Positions 16,495 through 25,222 of a DNA stretch of 49,839 bases are shown one piece after another. The stretch lies in contig PMXQ01000151.1 in assembly GCA_003171065.1 (NCBI GenBank), positions 1 through 49,839 of the forward strand, read 5' to 3'. Below the pieces are notes generated by a model. It ran no database searches, was not told the DNA's origin, and saw only the letters and a program-made list of their open reading frames with translations. Numbering within the stretch: position 1 is the stretch's first letter; each line of letters opens with the position of its first letter. The translations under genes were made by a program, and so were the position numbers. Source of the stretch: Chloroflexota bacterium (GTDB lineage: Bacteria; Chloroflexota; Limnocylindria; Limnocylindrales; CSP1-4).

Positions 16495-17511
16495 CTAGCT
16501 GCAGGAGGCCTTGTAGAGGTACTTCTGCATCGCCGGGTCGTTCACGTTGTCCTTGGTGATCGCGGCGAGCTGGGTCTGGATGGTCGGGGTCGTAGTCCCG
16601 CCCTTGAGCGCGAGGACCGTCTGCTGGACGCCGTCGACGCCGATGCCGTACGGATCCTGGGCGATGAGGCCCTGGACGATGCCGGCGTTCAAGTCTTCGA
16701 TCTGCTTGGGGCCGGCATCGAAGGCGATGGTCTTGACGGTCGTGTTGCTGGCCTGCTTGAGACCGGTCGCAACGCCCTCGGCGTTCTGGACGTTCGTCGC
16801 GAAGACGCCGGCCAGGTCGGGATGGGCGGCCAGAGTGGCGGTGGTGATGGTGGTGGCGGCCGTCGGGTCGTCATGCGTGTACTGGACGTCGAGGACCGTG
16901 ATGTTCGGGTGGTTCTTCATCTCATCGGTGAAGCCCTTGACACGCGCGTCGGTGGTCGAGATGCCCGGGTCGACGTTCACGACGAGGACGGTGCCCTTGT
17001 CGTTGATGAGCCCGGCCAGGGTCTTGGCGGCCAGCGTTCCGCCGGCCAGGTTGTCGGTGGCAATCGAGGACACGGCGAAGGATGTGTCGTCGAGCTTGGT
17101 GTCGACGAATGTGACCTTGATCCCGGCATCGCTCATGGCCTTGAGCGGCGCGAGCAGGGCCTTGGAGTCGTCGGGGGCGACCATGACGCCGTCCGGATGA
17201 GCGGCGGTCACGGAGTCGATGACGGGTTTCTGGACCGTGGCATCCCACTTGTTGCCGCCGGTCACGGTGAGGTTGACGCCTTCCTTGGTCGCCTCAGCCT
17301 GCGCTCCGCAGGCCATCGTGACGTAGAACGGGTCTCCGGCGACGCCCTGGATAAGGGTCAAGTTGTAGGCCTTCGCAGGCGCACTCGGGACGGCGGTCAC
17401 GGGCGCCTTCGAGACTACTGGGGCGTTGGTGGGGCTCTGCGTGGCCGAGGCCGAGCAGGCCCCTACGGTGATGAGCGCGAGGCCCAGCATAGTGACGGTG
17501 CGGATTCGCAT
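16495..17511 (-). CDS. Ribose-type ABC transporter substrate-binding lipoprotein
   Basis: 338 residues from ATG 17511, with AAGGAGAGAGG upstream. The lipoprotein signal is short and ends at VGAC (Cys19). A Ser/Thr/Pro linker follows, then a periplasmic-binding-protein type 1 fold: VAGDPFYVTMACGAQ, the repeated 'DGVMVAPDDS' strand, GIKVTFVDTKL, DNLAGGTLAAKTLA, GVFATNVQNAEGVATGLKQA, and IAFDAGPKQIEDL. It captures a sugar outside the membrane for the permease and ATPase encoded just upstream. It is the last gene of the operon and is followed by a strong terminator. Confidence 0.93.
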   Translation of the reverse strand: MRIRTVTMLGLALITVGACSASATQSPTNAPVVSKAPVTAVPSAPAKAYNLTLIQGVAGDPFYVTMACGAQAEATKEGVNLTVTGGNKWDATVQKPVIDSVTAAHPDGVMVAPDDSKALLAPLKAMSDAGIKVTFVDTKLDDTSFAVSSIATDNLAGGTLAAKTLAGLINDKGTVLVVNVDPGISTTDARVKGFTDEMKNHPNITVLDVQYTHDDPTAATTITTATLAAHPDLAGVFATNVQNAEGVATGLKQASNTTVKTIAFDAGPKQIEDLNAGIVQGLIAQDPYGIGVDGVQQTVLALKGGTTTPTIQTQLAAITKDNVNDPAMQKYLYKASCS

Positions 17512-17603
17512 GAGTTCTACCTCTCTCCTTGTCCAAGTTCCGTTGGGTCTGATTGCGCTGGCACCCCGATCTACCGGGCTGCCGCTTGCGCACAAAGTGG
17601 GGA

Positions 17604-18695
17604 TCAGCGCCGCTCCCGCCTGCGACGGCGCAGCTGGTCCGTATAGACGGCCAGAATGAGAACGGCGCCCACGGCCACGTCTCGCCAGAAGGACTGGTAG
17701 CCGAGGATCGTGAAGCCACTGAAGAGGACCATCGGGATGCAGACACCGATCGTCGTGCCGGCGACGGTGGCAACGCCGCCCATGAGGCTCGTGCCGCCGA
17801 TGACGACGGCGGCGATCGCCTGCAGGTTGTCATTCGCGTGGCCAGAAATGGTGGTCGTTGTGAAGATCGCCAGGCTCATGAAGCCGGCGAGACCCGCCAG
17901 CGTGCCACTCATCGCGTAGACCAAGATGAGGTGCCGGTCGACGTTGATGCCGGCCCGACGGGCGGCTTCCTGGTTCGAGCCGATAGCCACGGTGTAGCGG
18001 CCGAACTTCGTCAGGCTCAGGATCACCGCACCCATCGCGGCCACGGTGACAGCGACTACGACGACCAGCGGGACCTTGTCGAAGATGACCCGGCTGGCCC
18101 CCATGTCGGCGATGATCGTGGGGAGGTAACGCAGGTCCTGGCCATTGCTGAGAATCTCCGCCAGTCCCCATGACATACCGAGCGTGCCCAGCGTGGCGAT
18201 GAGGGCCGGCACCTTGGCCTTGGCGACGATGAGCCCATTCAGGACGCCCCAGGCGAGGCCGGAGCCGATCGCGACGACGAACCCGAGCAGGACCACGTCC
18301 CAGCCGCTGTTGGTCGGATCTCTACCGCCCCAGTTCATCGTCTGGGCGGATGTGACGCCGGAGAAGAGCAGGACGTAACCGACGGACAGGTCGATGCCAC
18401 CGGTGGCCATGACAAATGTCTCGCCGACGGCGATCACCAGCAGCACGGCCACGTTCTCGGCCATGCTCCGGACGTTGAACTCGGTCAGGAACTTGCCCGG
18501 TGCCAGGAAGTTGAAGATGAACATCAAGACGATCAGGAGCAGGAAGATCCAGGCCGCGTTGGTAGAGAAGGCACGGGCGATGACCGAGCCGAAGCGGGTC
18601 CGGCTGAAAGAGCCCCAGCGCTCTGCGAGAGGCTTCAGGCCGGTCTGGATTGCGCTGCGGATGAACTTCGCGCGGCTCGGCTGGGGGGCGGTCAT
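17604..18695 (-). CDS. Ribose-type ABC transporter permease
   Basis: 363 residues from ATG 18695, whose ATGA overlaps the ATPase stop; GAGGAGGGAG precedes it inside the ATPase gene. An N-terminal cytoplasmic stretch of ~45 residues is followed by about ten hydrophobic helices. Family motifs include VATGGIDLSVGYVL, GVLNGLIVAKAKVPALIATLGTLG, and the coupling-loop region YAMSGTLAGLAGFM...AIAAVVIGGTSLMGG. It forms the membrane channel; the homodimer is typical of this class. Confidence 0.94.
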   Translation of the reverse strand: MTAPQPSRAKFIRSAIQTGLKPLAERWGSFSRTRFGSVIARAFSTNAAWIFLLLIVLMFIFNFLAPGKFLTEFNVRSMAENVAVLLVIAVGETFVMATGGIDLSVGYVLLFSGVTSAQTMNWGGRDPTNSGWDVVLLGFVVAIGSGLAWGVLNGLIVAKAKVPALIATLGTLGMSWGLAEILSNGQDLRYLPTIIADMGASRVIFDKVPLVVVVAVTVAAMGAVILSLTKFGRYTVAIGSNQEAARRAGINVDRHLILVYAMSGTLAGLAGFMSLAIFTTTTISGHANDNLQAIAAVVIGGTSLMGGVATVAGTTIGVCIPMVLFSGFTILGYQSFWRDVAVGAVLILAVYTDQLRRRRRERR

Positions 18696-19456
18696 GCTGC
18701 TCCCTCCTCGGCGATACCGCCGGTCATGGCCGAGACGAGCTGCTCGATCGTGGCGCCCTTGCCCTCGAAGCGGGCGACGCGGCGGCCGAGCCGGAGGACT
18801 TCGATCCGGTCGGCGATCTCGAGGACCTGCCGCATGTTGTGGCTGATGAGGACGGCGGCCACGCCGCGGTCGCGGATCCGTTTGACCGTCTCGAGGACCC
18901 GGGCGGTCTGGACGACGCCCAGGGCCGCAGTGGGCTCGTCGAGAAAGACGACCTTGCTGGCCCAGGCTACCGAGCGGGCCACGGCGACGCTCTGGCGCTG
19001 GCCGCCGGAGAGGTTGGCCACCGCGCTCTGGGCGTTCTGGAGATCCACGCCCAGCTCCCCAAACGCCTTTCGTGCCCCCGCCCGCATCGTCTTGTTGTCG
19101 AGGAAGCCGAGCTTGCCGAGGAGCCCCGCCATCATGACCTCGCGTCCGAGGTACAGATTGGCCGAGCCATCTAGATCGGGCGCGAGGGCGAGGTCCTGAT
19201 AGACCGTCTCGATACCAAGCCGCATCGCCTCGAAAGGCGAACCGACGTGGATCCTGTGGCCCTCCAGGACTATCTCCCCTTCGTCCGCCTGCTCGGTACC
19301 GGCGAGGATCTTGATCAGCGTGCTCTTGCCGGCGCCGTTGTCGCCGATGAGGGCAACGATCTCGTTGGGGTAGACATCGAAATCGCAGCCGCGGAGGGCC
19401 TCGACGTGCCCGTAGTTCTTGACGATGCCGCGTGCTTGCAGCAATGGATCGGCCAT
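18692..19456 (-). CDS. Ribose-type ABC transporter ATP-binding protein (single domain)
   Basis: 254 residues from ATG 19456 with GGAG five bases upstream; an in-frame TTG at 19477 is less likely. It has one nucleotide-binding domain: Walker A GDNGAGKST, Q-loop (ETVYQDLALAPDL), signature LSGGQRQ, Walker B VVFLDEPTAALG, and switch His (ISHNMRQV). RbsA-type ATPases usually carry two fused domains, so this is the single-domain variant seen in some lineages. It heads the operon, followed by permease and binding protein. Confidence 0.93.
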   Translation of the reverse strand: MADPLLQARGIVKNYGHVEALRGCDFDVYPNEIVALIGDNGAGKSTLIKILAGTEQADEGEIVLEGHRIHVGSPFEAMRLGIETVYQDLALAPDLDGSANLYLGREVMMAGLLGKLGFLDNKTMRAGARKAFGELGVDLQNAQSAVANLSGGQRQSVAVARSVAWASKVVFLDEPTAALGVVQTARVLETVKRIRDRGVAAVLISHNMRQVLEIADRIEVLRLGRRVARFEGKGATIEQLVSAMTGGIAEEGAA

Positions 19457-19612
19457 TCCGTCTCCGGTTGAGGTCAACTTGGCCCCATCGACACGGCCGC
19501 CCGGTTTGACGGGCTCATTGGGCTTGGCGGCCTCGTCGTGTCCAGACGCTAGGCGTGCGCGTCCGGCGGGCCATCGGGAGCCACCCGTAGCCAGCTACTG
19601 ATCCGCTGCTCC

Positions 19613-19630
19613 GTACACGTGGTACGTACC
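19613..19630. promoter_or_regulatory. Overlapping palindromes upstream of the ABC operon
   Basis: GTACACGTGGTAC (19613-19625, centred on the palindrome CACGTG) overlaps a perfect 10-base palindrome GGTACGTACC (19621-19630). It lies about 160 bases before the ATPase start, in a 273-base gene-free stretch between that operon and the solute-binding gene at 19730. It is a candidate operator for a sugar-responsive repressor; none is encoded adjacent. Confidence 0.4.
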
Positions 19631-19729
19631 CCGCTCCCCAGGGTGCGGCACGACGGCGGCCGTGTGGCGCGGCTGTCCGGCGCAGCTCCGGCGCATCTGT
19701 CCGGCGCGGCCGGGTGGCGCGGCCGGCCG

Positions 19730-21067
19730 CTACTTCGCCCAGTACCAGGCGCTATTCCCGGCCACGTCGTAGCTCTTCATGAAGATCGCCGTCTGACTCA
19801 GCGCCCGATCGACGTCCGGGCTGTATAGGAAGACCGTGATGAGGTCCTGCCATGCGTCGAGGAAGGCAAGCGGCGAGAGGGCACCGTGGATCGACGACGG
19901 GACGACCGGCAGGTTCTTGAAGGCCTCGTAGGCGCGCTGTTGCAGGGAATCGGGATAGGTGGAAACCGGCACGTCCCGGTTGGCCGCGATCGATCCCTTC
20001 AAGATCGTGAAGTCGGCCTGGGTCTTGGCACTGACGAGGTTGTCCAGCCAGTCGGTCGTGGCATCAGGATGCTGCGCCCCCTTGGGCCGAGTGAAGGTGT
20101 CTACGATCATCAAGAACACCTCGGTCGGTTCCCGCGGGAAGCCGACTGCCTCCCAGTCAGGGCCTTCCTTGTAGCCCGCGTCGGTGAGGAGCGGGACCGC
20201 AAAATCACCAAGGACCATCATCCCCACCTCGCCGGTGCCGAGCTGCGTCGGCATATCGCTCCAGGTCAGGGTTCCGTGGCCCGAATACACGTACGGGATG
20301 AGCTGGGCGAATTTCTCGAAAGCGGTCCTGATGCGAGGATCGGTCTGGGGATCGAGAAGGCCGGTGTAGAACTGCTCGTAGACATCGGGCCCGGCTACCG
20401 AGAGCAGGACCACGTCGAATAAGAAGACGGCAGTCCACTTGTCAAGAGTCCCGAGGCCGATCGGGGTGACGCCGTGCGCCTGTAGGACCTTGGCGTCGGC
20501 AATGAGCTCGTCGACGTCACTCGGGGGAGTGAGGCCGTACCGGCTGAAGAGCGGGACGTTATAGAAGAGCCAGTTCGCCCGGTGGATGCTCACGGGAATC
20601 GCCATCTTGTGGCCGTTGAAGGTGACCATCTGACCGAGCACCGGCGGATACTTCTGGTTCAGGTTCTGGGCGGCCCAGATGTCATCTACGTTGTCCAGGT
20701 AGCCGCCGTCCACGTAGGTCTTGAGCTCGCCGCCGGCGAGAGACTGGAAAGTGTCAGGCGGCATGTTGGCGGCAAGCAGGCCTTGCATGACAGTCTTCAG
20801 GGTGATGCCCCCGCCGCCCGCGGTCGGGTCGTCATGGATGGTGATGTCCGGGTAGGCGAGCTTGAAGTCCTCCTCCATCTTGGTCATCGCCTGGCGTTCG
20901 CCGCCGGCCGTCCACCAGTGGTAGACGGTCAGGTCGTGGCTCGCGCTCGGGGGAGGCGCCACGGCACCTGTGCAACCCGACACGGAGACCGCCAGGACAG
21001 CCGCGCACAGCGTCCCCAGGAACCGCGTCCGCACGACCCTCCGGGGTGATCCGAGACCTCGGCCCAA
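19730..21067 (-). CDS. Extracellular sugar-binding lipoprotein, family 1 (CUT1 type), orphan
   Basis: About 445 residues. The TTG at 21067 is preferred because AAAGGAGAG precedes it at ideal spacing; the in-frame GTG at 21034 has GGAGG only three bases away. The signal peptide has Arg-rich ends and a hydrophobic core ending in the lipobox VSGC. The mature protein starts with the strand TVYHWWTAGGERQAM and continues with TAGGGGITLKTVMQGL, MPPDTFQSLAGGE, YNVPLFSRYGL, and the C-terminal Trp-rich end. This resembles glucose/mannose-type binding proteins of CUT1 importers. No CUT1 permease pair is nearby, so it may serve a transporter encoded elsewhere. Confidence 0.88.
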   Translation of the reverse strand: MGRGLGSPRRVVRTRFLGTLCAAVLAVSVSGCTGAVAPPPSASHDLTVYHWWTAGGERQAMTKMEEDFKLAYPDITIHDDPTAGGGGITLKTVMQGLLAANMPPDTFQSLAGGELKTYVDGGYLDNVDDIWAAQNLNQKYPPVLGQMVTFNGHKMAIPVSIHRANWLFYNVPLFSRYGLTPPSDVDELIADAKVLQAHGVTPIGLGTLDKWTAVFLFDVVLLSVAGPDVYEQFYTGLLDPQTDPRIRTAFEKFAQLIPYVYSGHGTLTWSDMPTQLGTGEVGMMVLGDFAVPLLTDAGYKEGPDWEAVGFPREPTEVFLMIVDTFTRPKGAQHPDATTDWLDNLVSAKTQADFTILKGSIAANRDVPVSTYPDSLQQRAYEAFKNLPVVPSSIHGALSPLAFLDAWQDLITVFLYSPDVDRALSQTAIFMKSYDVAGNSAWYWAK

Positions 21068-21176
21068 CGCTGCTCTCCTTTGCCGGTGGCCGCGGCGCGT
21101 TCGAAACTGCCCGGGGGCCGTGACGGCACGCCACCCACCGCCCGACACAACACTAGACTCTAGCGTACCGAGACCT

Positions 21177-21196
21177 CTACGGACTGGCATCCGTAG
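21177..21196. promoter_or_regulatory. 7-bp inverted repeat upstream of the sugar-binding lipoprotein gene
   Basis: CTACGGA (21177-21183) and TCCGTAG (21190-21196) flank a six-base spacer. A further near-palindrome CTAGA-C-TCTAG lies at 21153-21163, closer to the gene, where TAGAGT on the minus strand could act as a -10 element. The cluster lies in the promoter region of the minus-strand lipoprotein gene and could hold a repressor site. Confidence 0.4.
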
Positions 21197-21333
21197 TGTC
21201 CCGTAGTCGACTCTGGATCCGGGAGTACGTAGGGGCTCCGTCCGCAGCCGGTACCCGCCGCAACATACGACCGGTATGCGGCCCGGTGATTCTTCGCATC
21301 CCTTCCCGGCGACCCGCCCCTAGAGTCACACCC

Positions 21334-21837
21334 GTGGACGAGCGAGTCTCAGCGAAGCAGGACAGGCGGACCGGGCGGACCGAGCGCGTCGGGTCGGAAG
21401 ACGCCCGGGATGACGCCGCCGCAGACAGGGCCGCGGCGTACGACGCCGCCACCGACCAGGCCGCCGCGGACGAAGCCCGCCTGCGCTTCCGCCAGCGGGG
21501 CGTCGGGCGCATCGATCCGGACGAGCGGATCGGCCCGACCCTGGAGCCCGACGAACAGCTGGTCGCCGTCCGGCGTTCGGCCGTGGCGTACCGTCCCGAA
21601 ACTCCCGAATCGAGCGCGGCGTCGCCGGTCGCAGTGGACGTGTACGTGACCACGCGCCGGCTGGTGCTCGCGGGGTCGGACGTCCATTCCTTCGATCTCG
21701 CGACCGTCGACGAGGCGGTCGTCTCCAACGAGCGGCTGCTCCTCGTTCTGGGCGATGGCGCCGGACTCATTCTCGAGGTGGACTGGCCGCGCCTCCTGCG
21801 CGTCGAGATCGCCGCGGCTCGCGCTGCGCGGCGCTGA
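21334..21837 (+). CDS. Hypothetical protein, charged N-terminus and beta-rich C-terminus
   Basis: About 167 residues from GTG 21334; no strong ribosome-binding site marks the start, and another in-frame GTG exists at 21286. The N-terminal ~60 residues are Asp/Ala/Arg-rich and probably helical. The rest alternates short beta strands (QLVAVRRSAVAY, VDVYVTTRRLVLAG, LLLVLGDGAGLILEV), which resembles a small PH-like or barrel domain. No family was recognised. It converges with the response regulator gene at 21869. Confidence 0.55.
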   Translation: MDERVSAKQDRRTGRTERVGSEDARDDAAADRAAAYDAATDQAAADEARLRFRQRGVGRIDPDERIGPTLEPDEQLVAVRRSAVAYRPETPESSAASPVAVDVYVTTRRLVLAGSDVHSFDLATVDEAVVSNERLLLVLGDGAGLILEVDWPRLLRVEIAAARAARR

Positions 21838-21868
21838 GTCGCCGCGCCACTGCACCGAGCCGCCGGAT

Positions 21869-22534
21869 TCAGCCCCTGTCGCGATACCGCCGGGCGGCCT
21901 CGGCCCGGTTCCGAACGCCGAGCTTGTGGAGGATGCTGCTCACGTGGGTCCCGACGGTGCGCGGCGAGATCGTCAGCGCCGTCGCTATCTCGCGGTCCGT
22001 CAGCCCATCGGCGAGATGGCGCAGCACCTCCTCCTCACGATCGCTCAGAGTGGCCAGCTCCGGGTCGTCGGCCGCGGCCGGGGCATGCCGGGACTTCTCC
22101 ACCAGTCTGCGGATGAGATGTGCAGCGAGGCGCTGGTCCATGGCCAGATCGCCCTCGTAGGCGCCGCGCACCGCCTGCAGCAAGGCGTCGGGGCTGATGT
22201 CCTTGGTCAGGTAGCCGATGGCCCCGTTGCGCATGGCGTCGAGCAGGTGCCGGTCCGACGTTGAGACCGTCAGCATGACGATCCGCGTCTCGGGCAGGCG
22301 GGGCGCCAGCTCCCGCACGAGCTGGACGCCGTCCATCCCGGGCAGGTCGATGTCGACCAGGAGAACGTCCGGGCGAACGCTGAGGGCGACCTGAAGGGCT
22401 TCCTCGGCCGTGGCGACCGCGCCCACGATCTCGACATCGGCTGCGGTGATCGCCTGGGTGACCGCCGCGCGGACGAGGGCGTGGTCGTCCACCAGCATCA
22501 CCCTGATGCGGACGGGCTTACGCGGCTCCGTCAC
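21869..22534 (-). CDS. NarL/FixJ-family response regulator
   Basis: 221 residues. The GTG at 22534 overlaps the histidine-kinase stop (GTGA), with GGAG ten bases upstream. The receiver domain has the acidic pair VDDH, phospho-acceptor Asp61 (LLVDIDLPGMDG), Thr in MLTVSTSD, and Lys in YLTKDIS. The C-terminal LuxR-type helix-turn-helix is complete (LSDREEEVLRHLADGLTDREIA, ISPRTVGTHVSSILHKLGV). It is phosphorylated by the coupled kinase and binds DNA; target genes are unknown. Confidence 0.95.
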   Translation of the reverse strand: MTEPRKPVRIRVMLVDDHALVRAAVTQAITAADVEIVGAVATAEEALQVALSVRPDVLLVDIDLPGMDGVQLVRELAPRLPETRIVMLTVSTSDRHLLDAMRNGAIGYLTKDISPDALLQAVRGAYEGDLAMDQRLAAHLIRRLVEKSRHAPAAADDPELATLSDREEEVLRHLADGLTDREIATALTISPRTVGTHVSSILHKLGVRNRAEAARRYRDRG

Positions 22535-24093
22535 GGCTTCGTGTCTCCGGTGACACGCTCGTCTGCGCCCAGGGGAACGCTGACCCGGATCCGAGTGCCA
22601 TCCTGCGGTCGCGAATCGATCGTCAACTCGCCTCCAATGATGAGGGCTCGCTCTCGCATCGAAGCCAGACCGAAGCGACCTTTCCTGACCTCGGACGGTT
22701 CGAACCCGATGCCATTGTCGCTTACCAGGAGCTGCAGGTGGGAGTCCACGACGCCGGCCCGAACGCGTACGACCGTGGCATCGGCATGGCGGACGACATT
22801 GTTCAGGGCCTCCTGGACAATTCTGAGCAACTCGGCCTCGGCTCGCGGTGTCAATCGCGGCAGCTCCCCTTCGCATTCGAACTCGGCGCGCAGGCCGAAG
22901 CGGTCGGCGAAGTCGTCGACGTAGCGCGCCATCAACTCGCGGAGCGAGACCGCCGGCTCGCTTTCCAGACGCAGCGCCATCACCGCCTGGCGCGCATCGG
23001 CCAGCCCGGCGTCGATCGCCCCCGTCAGTTCGTCGCAGGCCACTCTCACCTCGGGACCGAGGTCGCGTATGGCGCTCAGGCGTCCGATCTTGAGCTTGGC
23101 CAGCCAGAGATCCTGGGCGAGCCCGTCATGGAGCTCGCGAGAGAGCCTGGTCCGTTCCTCGAGCGCAGCCCGGCGGACCTCGACGTCCTTCAGCCGCCCG
23201 AGGGACTCGTTGGCTCGAGCGAGTGCCGCACGCGTCGCCCGACCTTCGGCCTCGATGCCGATCAACAGCACGACGGCGAAGGCTGCGGTCAGGATGTCGC
23301 CGCTTGTCACAAGCCCGCCGTACGTGCCCGGGTAGAACGCAGTGTGGAACTCGCCAAAGGCCGCGAAGACCAGCCCTACCGCCAGGAAGCCGTCTCCCAT
23401 CGCGCCGGTGCGGCGGTGGTGCCTCCTGGTCAACTCGGCCGCCAGCACGAAGAGCCCGCCGCCGAGCAAGTGCAGACCCACGCCGAGTGGGGTCGGCGAA
23501 GGGGGCACGGGCTGGAAGCTCGGCCAGGTGGGCAGGTAGGAGAGGATGAAGACGCTGCTCAGCGGGGGCACGTAGGGGCTCCACGCACTGGCGAATTGAA
23601 TAAGGGCGAGAAGCACGGCGGCGGGGCCGAGCAGGATCAGCCAGGGCTGGCGAACCCGGATGCCGCGCAACGAGACCGCGGCGCCGACGACCAGCAGCGC
23701 GGCTGCCATGAGGTGCCCGGCCGTCGTGATCTGGGGCTGGGCCTCGCGAGGCATATTCAGCCCGAAGTCCGAGATGGCGACGTCCAGCCGCCCGACGACA
23801 AAGAGCAGGCTGGCCCCGCTGGCGATAGCCAGGACCAGGAAGGCCGACGCCTGGAACAGGGCGACGGGCGCTCCGATTTCGCGGTAGCGGACCCAGGCGA
23901 CGATGGCCACGCCAAGCGTCACGACGGTGGCGAAGGTGTCCAGGAAGAAGTCCACGCCCGCTTCGACATGCTGGCCGCCGAATCCGGGCAGAAAGACGAC
24001 CGCGGCGGACAGGCTACCGAGGACGATTACGGTCGCCGCCAGGACAGCGTCCAGTCGGTCCAGCCGAGCGAATCGAACGAAACTCCGAGACAT
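22531..24093 (-). CDS. NarL-type sensor histidine kinase (HisKA_3)
   Basis: About 520 residues from ATG 24093; a GTG two codons earlier is also possible and neither has a clear ribosome-binding site. The first ~290 residues contain about eight hydrophobic helices, so the sensor is in or near the membrane. A cytoplasmic coiled helix leads to the HisKA_3 dimerisation domain with phospho-acceptor His322 (RLSRELHDGLAQDL). The HATPase_c domain follows: ELLRIVQEALNNVVRHADA (N box), VSDNGIGFEP (G1), and GRFGLASMRERA (G2). It pairs with the overlapping response regulator gene. The signal is unknown. Confidence 0.93.
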   Translation of the reverse strand: MSRSFVRFARLDRLDAVLAATVIVLGSLSAAVVFLPGFGGQHVEAGVDFFLDTFATVVTLGVAIVAWVRYREIGAPVALFQASAFLVLAIASGASLLFVVGRLDVAISDFGLNMPREAQPQITTAGHLMAAALLVVGAAVSLRGIRVRQPWLILLGPAAVLLALIQFASAWSPYVPPLSSVFILSYLPTWPSFQPVPPSPTPLGVGLHLLGGGLFVLAAELTRRHHRRTGAMGDGFLAVGLVFAAFGEFHTAFYPGTYGGLVTSGDILTAAFAVVLLIGIEAEGRATRAALARANESLGRLKDVEVRRAALEERTRLSRELHDGLAQDLWLAKLKIGRLSAIRDLGPEVRVACDELTGAIDAGLADARQAVMALRLESEPAVSLRELMARYVDDFADRFGLRAEFECEGELPRLTPRAEAELLRIVQEALNNVVRHADATVVRVRAGVVDSHLQLLVSDNGIGFEPSEVRKGRFGLASMRERALIIGGELTIDSRPQDGTRIRVSVPLGADERVTGDTKP

Positions 24094-24282
24094 GAGCACG
24101 GGCGAATGATAGGCGGGCCGGGGAGGGCGATCGGAACGCGCCCGCCGCGCCTGCCTCTGCCGCTGGGGCGATTCCTGTCCGGTGGAACCGGATATCTGCA
24201 GGAGTGGCCTCGCTGTCGGTTCCGCCCGGCCGCGCCCGGACCTCCCCAGCAGCCCGACGAGCCTGACCGGTCCGGTGCGCCC

Positions 24283-25143
24283 CTACTCCCCTACGACCTC
24301 CACGCCCGCCACTCCTCCCAACCGGCGCCGCATCACCGCCACGGCCACGGGGTTCGAGTCCACGAGCAGGAAGCGCCGGCCCAGCTCCAGCGCCGCGGCG
24401 CCGGTGGTGCCGCTCCCCGCGAAGAAGTCCGCCACAACTCCCCCCACGGGGCACGAGGCCGACACCACGCGCCGCAGCACGGCGATCGGCTTCTGCGTGG
24501 GATAGCCGGTCCGCTCGGCGCCCCCGGGCGGCACGATCGTCTGCCACCACGTATCGGTCGGGAGCTTGCCACGCGCGGCCTTGTCCGCCCCCACGAGCCC
24601 CGGCGCCATGTACGGGATCCGCTCCACCGCCTCCGCGTCGAACCAGTAGCGCTCCGGGTCTTTCACGTAGACGAGGATGTCGTCGTGCTTCGCCGGCCAC
24701 CGCCGCTTCGTTCGGGCGCCGTAGTCGTACGCCCAGATCACCTCGTTAAGGAAGCATTCGCGCCCGAAGACGGCGTCCGCAAGCACCTTCGCGTAGTGCA
24801 CCTCGCGGTAGTCGAGGTGGAGGTAGAGGCTGCCGGTCGGGCGCAGGACGCGCCTGATCTCGACCAGGCGCGGCTCGAGGAAGTCCAGGTAGTCGTCGTG
24901 GACGTCGAGGTAGCTCTGCGCGCCCAGCTGGATCGTCCGATAGCGCCGCCCACCGAACCCGGTTCGATCGCCCGACACTTCGTCGTGAACCGTCCGCAAC
25001 CGCCGCAGCGTCTGCCGCTTGCCGGTGTTGAACGGCGGGTCGATGTAAACGAGGTCGATCGAATCGTCGGGCAGCGAGCCGAGCACGGCCAGGTTGTCGG
25101 CCAGCACGATCCGCCCGATCGATCCGCCCAGAAGGTCGCTCAT
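24283..25143 (-). CDS. Orphan site-specific DNA methyltransferase (DPPF, amino-methyltransferase)
   Basis: 286 residues from ATG 25143. Motif IV comes first (Asp35, VYIDPPFNTG) and the AdoMet-binding motif I last (FFAGSGTTG at ~243). This is the permuted order of beta-class amino methyltransferases, most often N6-adenine and sometimes N4-cytosine. Between them are LRPTGSLYLHLDYREVHYAK, WAYDYG and GYPTQKPI, all typical. No restriction endonuclease or specificity subunit is adjacent, so it is probably a solitary methylase with an epigenetic or regulatory role, or a cell-cycle type enzyme. Confidence 0.92.
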   Translation of the reverse strand: MSDLLGGSIGRIVLADNLAVLGSLPDDSIDLVYIDPPFNTGKRQTLRRLRTVHDEVSGDRTGFGGRRYRTIQLGAQSYLDVHDDYLDFLEPRLVEIRRVLRPTGSLYLHLDYREVHYAKVLADAVFGRECFLNEVIWAYDYGARTKRRWPAKHDDILVYVKDPERYWFDAEAVERIPYMAPGLVGADKAARGKLPTDTWWQTIVPPGGAERTGYPTQKPIAVLRRVVSASCPVGGVVADFFAGSGTTGAAALELGRRFLLVDSNPVAVAVMRRRLGGVAGVEVVGE

Positions 25144-25222
25144 TGCTGGAGCGTAGCAGCCGACTGGGTCGGGGAGACGGCGGCCGACGCCGCGCTCGGA
25201 CGCCGCGGACCTGCGGTGGACG

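Noticed and set aside
21196-21333. N-terminal extension of the hypothetical gene to 21196
   Set aside because: It would run across the promoter region of the divergent lipoprotein gene and adds Arg/Pro-rich sequence without any ribosome-binding site.
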